Shown: positions 60,595-64,000 of the stretch, one piece after another
Position numbering within the stretch: the first letter of the stretch is position 1
Layout: every line of letters starts with the position of its first letter
NCBI RefSeq assembly: GCF_003308995.1
Contig: NZ_QFFJ01000002.1
Span: 1,922,001-1,986,000, forward strand
Reading direction: 5' to 3'
DNA: 64,000 bases
DNA from: Chitinophaga flava
GTDB taxonomy: Bacteria; Bacteroidota; Bacteroidia; Chitinophagales; Chitinophagaceae
Program-made: the position numbers and the translations under genes
The notes under the pieces: model-generated
Seen by the model: only the letters and a program-made list of their open reading frames with translations
The model's database searches: none
Told to the model about the DNA's origin: nothing

Positions 60595-62172
60595 ATGCAA
60601 CAAGAATCATTGGTAGAATACGGCTCGCGCAGGGTGATCATCACGATCACCGCTATCTTCTGCGCACTGCTGGAAATCGTAGATACCACTATCGTGAATG
60701 TGGCATTGAACGACATGCGCGGTAACATGGGCGCCACACTCAGTGAAATCAGTTGGGTGATCACCGCTTACGCTATCGGTAACGTAATCATCGTACCAAT
60801 GACCAGCTGGCTCTCCGCACAGTTTGGCCGCCGCAATTACTTCGCTGCCTCTATTATCATATTCACCGTTTCATCCTTCCTCTGCGGTAACGCAACGGTC
60901 ATGTGGGAGCTGATCCTTTTCCGCTTCATACAAGGTATCGGGGGAGGTGCATTGCTGGTAACATCACAGACAATCATTACAGAAAGTTATCCGCCCGAAA
61001 AAAGAGGTGTTGCACAGGCCATCTATGGTCTTGGTGTGATCATCGGCCCTACGCTGGGCCCGCCGCTCGGAGGTTATATCACGGATAACTATTCCTGGCC
61101 ATATATCTTCTATATCAACATCCCTATCGGTGTGATTGCCACACTGCTTACCCTGCAGTTTGTACGTAGCCCGAAATATGCTGCGAAGAAAGCCATCAAT
61201 GAAATCGACTTCCTCGGCATCCTGCTGCTTGCCGTTACCGTCGGCTGTCTGCAGTTTGTACTGGAACGTGGTCAGGAAGATGACTGGTTTAACGACCCCA
61301 TCATCACCCTGTTCTCTGTAACCAGCGTTATGGCTTTGTTCTTCTTTATATGGAGAGAACTCACTTACAAAAACCCGATCGTGGAATTGCGGGTACTGAA
61401 AAACGGTAACCTGCGGGTAGGTACGATACTATCATTTATCCTCGGTTTTGGTTTGTATGGTTCTACCTTCATCATCCCGCTGTATACACAAAGTACGCTG
61501 GGATGGACCGCCACACAGTCTGGTATGCTCATGATTCCGGCCGCACTGACTACCGCTTTCATGATGCCTATCATCGGTAAACTCCTGGAAAAAGGAGTAC
61601 CGCAACAATACCTGGTGGCATTAGGGATGTTATTGTTCTTCGTCTATAGTTTGTGGGGATATATGATCATCACACCTTCCGATACCGGTAAAGAGGCATT
61701 CTTCTGGATGCTGATCGTACGCGGGGTAGGTATGGGTCTGCTCTTTATCCCGATTACCACACTGGCGCTGTCGTCTCTGAAAGGTCAGCAGATCGGCCAG
61801 GGCGCTGCCTTCACCGGTATGATGCGTCAGCTGGGAGGTTCCTTCGGCGTGGCCCTGATCACTACCTTCATGGCCCGTCAGAATATGGTACACCGCAACG
61901 ACCTGGTGGCCAAACTGGATACCAACAACCCCGATGTGATGAACCGCGTAAATGGCATGGCACACAACTTCGCTGCCAAAGGCATGGACGCCGGTACTGC
62001 CCTCAAAAGCGGATACAAGGTAATCGACTACAGCATCGCCAAACAAGCAGCTGTAATGTCTTACATGGACGTGTTCCTCTACCTCGGACTCATGTTCCTC
62101 ATCTGTATCCCCTTCGTATTGATGGTAAGAGCTAAGAAAGCTGCAAAACTCGATCCGTCTGCTATGCACTAA
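60595..62172 (+). CDS. DHA2 family MFS multidrug transporter (EmrB-like)
   Basis: A 525-aa inner-membrane proton-driven pump with 14 helices. Conserved pieces: EIVDTTIVNVALNDMRGNMG (helix 1), SWLSAQFGRRNYF (motif A), LILFRFIQGIGGGALLV (motif B), GLGVIIGPTLGPPLGGYI (motif C, antiporter type) and a DNYSWPYIFYINIPIG loop. With the TolC- and EmrA-like proteins it forms a tripartite pump for lipophilic compounds. Substrate unknown. A terminator follows. Confidence 0.95.
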   Translation: MQQESLVEYGSRRVIITITAIFCALLEIVDTTIVNVALNDMRGNMGATLSEISWVITAYAIGNVIIVPMTSWLSAQFGRRNYFAASIIIFTVSSFLCGNATVMWELILFRFIQGIGGGALLVTSQTIITESYPPEKRGVAQAIYGLGVIIGPTLGPPLGGYITDNYSWPYIFYINIPIGVIATLLTLQFVRSPKYAAKKAINEIDFLGILLLAVTVGCLQFVLERGQEDDWFNDPIITLFSVTSVMALFFFIWRELTYKNPIVELRVLKNGNLRVGTILSFILGFGLYGSTFIIPLYTQSTLGWTATQSGMLMIPAALTTAFMMPIIGKLLEKGVPQQYLVALGMLLFFVYSLWGYMIITPSDTGKEAFFWMLIVRGVGMGLLFIPITTLALSSLKGQQIGQGAAFTGMMRQLGGSFGVALITTFMARQNMVHRNDLVAKLDTNNPDVMNRVNGMAHNFAAKGMDAGTALKSGYKVIDYSIAKQAAVMSYMDVFLYLGLMFLICIPFVLMVRAKKAAKLDPSAMH

Positions 62173-62240
62173 CGATCTTGTTTTTCAACATAAAATATTG
62201 TTGCAATAACAGTGTAACAGTTGTAGGTTTAGGTAAATAG

Positions 62241-62270
62241 GCCCCGATATTCATCGGGGCTTTATTTTTT
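62241..62270 (+). terminator. Terminator of the efflux operon
   Basis: GCCCCGAT-ATTC-ATCGGGGC, a perfect 8-bp stem, followed by TTTATTTTTTT. Confidence 0.93.
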
Positions 62271-62281
62271 TAGAAAGATGA

Positions 62282-62866
62282 TCAGTGGAAGTTGCGCCGG
62301 ATACGGCTGAGAGATTGCTGGGTAATACCCAGATAAGAAGCTATATCGCTTAGGGATACACGTAGCGCGATGTCCGGTTGACGGATCAGGAACTTACGAT
62401 AGCGGGTAGTAGCATCTTCTCCTGCCAGTGCATTACGGGTCTGTATTTTGTCCAGCAGCCCCTGCTGGATGATAGCATTCACAAGATTTCCGAAATAAGG
62501 GAGCTTTTTATTTAATTCTTCCAGCGCTTCTTTTCTGAATACAATCACCTCACTGTCGCAGGCGGCAACAATGCCTTCCTGAGCCGGTGTGCTGCTGGTA
62601 AAACTTCCCAGTATCGTACAAAACTGATTACGCTTCAGGAAAAAAAGGGTGACGGTGTTTCCCTTATCGCTGGTGTTGATGATCTTAAGTACACCGTCAC
62701 TGATAAAAAACAATTCCCTGGCCACTTTGCCTTCTTCCAGTAATACAGTCCCTTCTTTTACCTGGCGATAGCTGCAGTGGGTGTTTATCACCTGCTGGTC
62801 GGCAGCGCTGATGTTGCCAAAGAGCTGCAGGAAGTCGATGAGGGCCTGGAATATTTTATGTTCCAT
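62282..62866 (-). CDS. Crp/Fnr family transcriptional regulator
   Basis: A 194-aa regulator. The cyclic-nucleotide-binding-type beta-roll covers about 20-120 (EGTVLLEEGKVARELFFISD, VTLFFLKRNQFCTILGSF); the Fe-S cysteines of FNR are absent. The C-terminal winged helix is of the short Bacteroidota type (VSLSDIASYLGITQQSLSRI). It lies 39 bases after the SDR gene on the same strand and may be cotranscribed with it. Confidence 0.92.
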   Translation of the reverse strand: MEHKIFQALIDFLQLFGNISAADQQVINTHCSYRQVKEGTVLLEEGKVARELFFISDGVLKIINTSDKGNTVTLFFLKRNQFCTILGSFTSSTPAQEGIVAACDSEVIVFRKEALEELNKKLPYFGNLVNAIIQQGLLDKIQTRNALAGEDATTRYRKFLIRQPDIALRVSLSDIASYLGITQQSLSRIRRNFH

Positions 62867-62905
62867 AGATGAATATCGTAGCGGACTAAGTTAAACAAAA
62901 TGTGT

Positions 62906-63634
62906 TTATACCAGCACCGCGCCACCATCTACCACCAGTGTCTGGCCGGTGCCAAACTGTTGTTTCATCAGGTAGAGATAGGATTGAGCGATGTCTGCTG
63001 CTTCACCTACCCGTTGTACAGGCAGGCCACTGCCTACACTTTCGTACAACGCAGTCCTTTCTTCTTCACTGAAGCTGTTCCAGAGATTGGTCTTCACTAC
63101 ACCCGGAGATACAATGTTTACCCGCAGTGGTGCCAGTTCTACAGCCATCGCGCGGCAGAATGCATCCATGGCACCACAGATACTGGCGCCCAATGACCAG
63201 CCTGCACCGGGGCGGATGCTGGCAATACCACAGGTAAGTGTTACAGAGCCTCCTAGCCGTATATGCGGGGAACCATATTTGACCGCCGCTACAGCACCCC
63301 AGTAGCGGATGTTGAAATATTCGCGCGCCCGCTCCAGGTCTGTGTCGGAGAGCCTGCCGATACGGATGTTTTCACCCGCGGTATATACCAGATGGTCGAA
63401 TGCACCTTCCTGGCCGAAATAAGCTTTGATTTCTTCTTCCTTACTAAGGTCCACCGCATGCCCGGAACAGCCTGCCGGCAATAGTTGTAACGCCTGTGCT
63501 ATCCGGTGCCGGTTGCTGGAAACAATCACCACCTGCGCACCTTCTGCTGCTGCTGCCTGTGCGGTGGCCAGACCTATGCCGGAAGTCCCACCCAAAATAA
63601 TAACCCGTTTACCTGCTAATGTATGTGCTGTCAT
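62906..63634 (-). CDS. Atypical SDR family protein without the Tyr-x3-Lys pair
   Basis: A 242-aa Rossmann-fold protein of the short-chain dehydrogenase superfamily. The NAD(P)-binding loop GGTSGIG (about 12-18) and the later VSPGVVKTNLW and LVVDGGAVLV segments are normal. Where the catalytic YxxxK is expected, before the GAMDAFCRAMAVELAP helix, the sequence reads WSLGASIC, so both Tyr and Lys are missing. The ATG at 63634 (MTAHTLAGKRVIILGG) is the likely start. It may use another mechanism or have a binding or regulatory role. Confidence 0.85.
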   Translation of the reverse strand: MTAHTLAGKRVIILGGTSGIGLATAQAAAAEGAQVVIVSSNRHRIAQALQLLPAGCSGHAVDLSKEEEIKAYFGQEGAFDHLVYTAGENIRIGRLSDTDLERAREYFNIRYWGAVAAVKYGSPHIRLGGSVTLTCGIASIRPGAGWSLGASICGAMDAFCRAMAVELAPLRVNIVSPGVVKTNLWNSFSEEERTALYESVGSGLPVQRVGEAADIAQSYLYLMKQQFGTGQTLVVDGGAVLV

Positions 63635-63707
63635 AAATATGATTTCTGACAAAACTACTTAGCGGGCAAACGGGCCTGTTTACCAAATGGTAAAAAAGGA
63701 GTAGGTG

Positions 63708-64000
63708 TTAAAATACCAGATTACCCTGGTGTATCAGTGATTTTATTGGTGAAATACGAGATACCGCTTCTGCAGAACAACTCGCCTCTACCAGTACCAG
63801 GTCTGCTTTATCATCTGCCTTGGGCCACTGACGGTTACCTTTATCATCCAGCGGAAGTATGTTGTGGGTAGCTATCTTCAGGCATCTGGAAAGATCAAAT
63901 TCTGTACTGTATCCATAAAGCTGCGCCACCAGGTTGGCTTTCTGCAGAATGCTGCCTGAACCGAAAGTGCTCCAGTGGTCGATGATACAGTCGTTGCCTG
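63708..64000 (-). CDS. Cytosine deaminase-like amidohydrolase, 3' part only
   Basis: The C-terminal 96 codons of a gene that continues beyond the right edge of the window. The frame is open to the last base. NDCIIDHWSTFGSGSILQ, LVAQLYGYSTEFDLSRCL, KADLVLVEASCSAEAVSRIS and SPIKSLIHQGNLVF follow the end of the CodA-type amidohydrolase fold (a D-x-W-x-x-x-G-x-G-like stretch, then the final beta-sandwich with A-D-L-V-L-V). The metal site lies outside the window, so the exact substrate (cytosine, isoguanine or another amide) cannot be decided. Confidence 0.75.
   Translation of the reverse strand, partial: GNDCIIDHWSTFGSGSILQKANLVAQLYGYSTEFDLSRCLKIATHNILPLDDKGNRQWPKADDKADLVLVEASCSAEAVSRISPIKSLIHQGNLVF

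Noticed and set aside
1..64000. CRISPR arrays, rRNA and tRNA genes, phage or conjugation genes
   Set aside because: No spaced direct repeats of CRISPR size, no conserved rRNA or tRNA motifs in the gaps, and no integrase, capsid or relaxase proteins among the open frames.

Overview
The window reads as chromosome of a Bacteroidota member close to Chitinophaga (Chitinophagaceae). The evidence is a FecI/FecR-type sigma/anti-sigma pair, a TonB-dependent receptor paired with a DUF5689 lipoprotein, DUF4251, DUF4846 and DUF4349 proteins, FtsX-type permeases without an ABC ATPase next to them, and promoters of the Bacteroidota type (TAnnTTTG about 7 bases before the start of transcription). I found no rRNA, tRNA, CRISPR array, intact insertion sequence or prophage. 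The genes are nearly all intact and the strand changes often.

Layout. 1-2 kb: anti-sigma factor and ECF sigma factor; any regulated transporter lies outside the window. 2-7 kb: a HEAT-like protein, a QueF-like protein that has lost the catalytic cysteine, a cold-shock protein, a lipid A-type acyltransferase with a possible 34-residue membrane miniprotein, and an AraC regulator. 7-14 kb: lipoproteins, a membrane-fused patatin, a four-helix stress protein, a WalJ-type hydrolase, lgt and a COG0523 metallochaperone GTPase behind a Fur-type palindrome. 14.6-16.3 kb: xseA-xseB. 16.3-23.1 kb: a probable nucleic-acid scavenging locus, with a secreted EEP nuclease, a TonB receptor, an OB-fold DUF5689 lipoprotein and a lipoprotein NUC1-type endonuclease; Pho-box-like repeats lie in the promoter region. 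23-28 kb: a BamA-like barrel, a RING plus TerD-like protein and an HPP-family protein.

27.7-35.2 kb: an operon of the kind best known from Planctomycetes (DUF1549/DUF1553 cytochrome, DUF1501, TIM-barrel isomerase, DUF2231-cytochrome c-LRR) below an AraC regulator. 35-45 kb: FtsX permease, GH2 beta-galactosidase, dinB, an orphan CDI-type immunity protein, and a pair of DJ-1 paralogues (one a GlxA-type regulator, one exported with a metal-binding domain). 45-50 kb: ankyrin-like protein, ABC exporter, DUF4251, GNAT and HAD proteins, then a 605-base gap. 50-54 kb: a DUF1080 protein and a beta-propeller/cytochrome c protein, linked in theme to the 28-34 kb operon through oxidative (3-keto) sugar catabolism. 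54-57 kb: Xaa-Pro aminopeptidase, AraC regulator, an orphan structured RNA candidate, and a YagU-like membrane protein. 57.3-62.2 kb: a TetR-TolC-EmrA-EmrB efflux operon with operator repeats at its promoter and a 140-base inverted-repeat element inside it. 62.3-64 kb: Crp-type regulator, an atypical SDR and the 3' end of a cytosine-deaminase-like gene.

The strongest candidates for something little described are the nuclease/TonB locus with its Pho-like repeats, the cysteine-less QueF, the orphan RNA at 56.4 kb, the inverted-repeat element at 60.5 kb and the RING-TerD protein.
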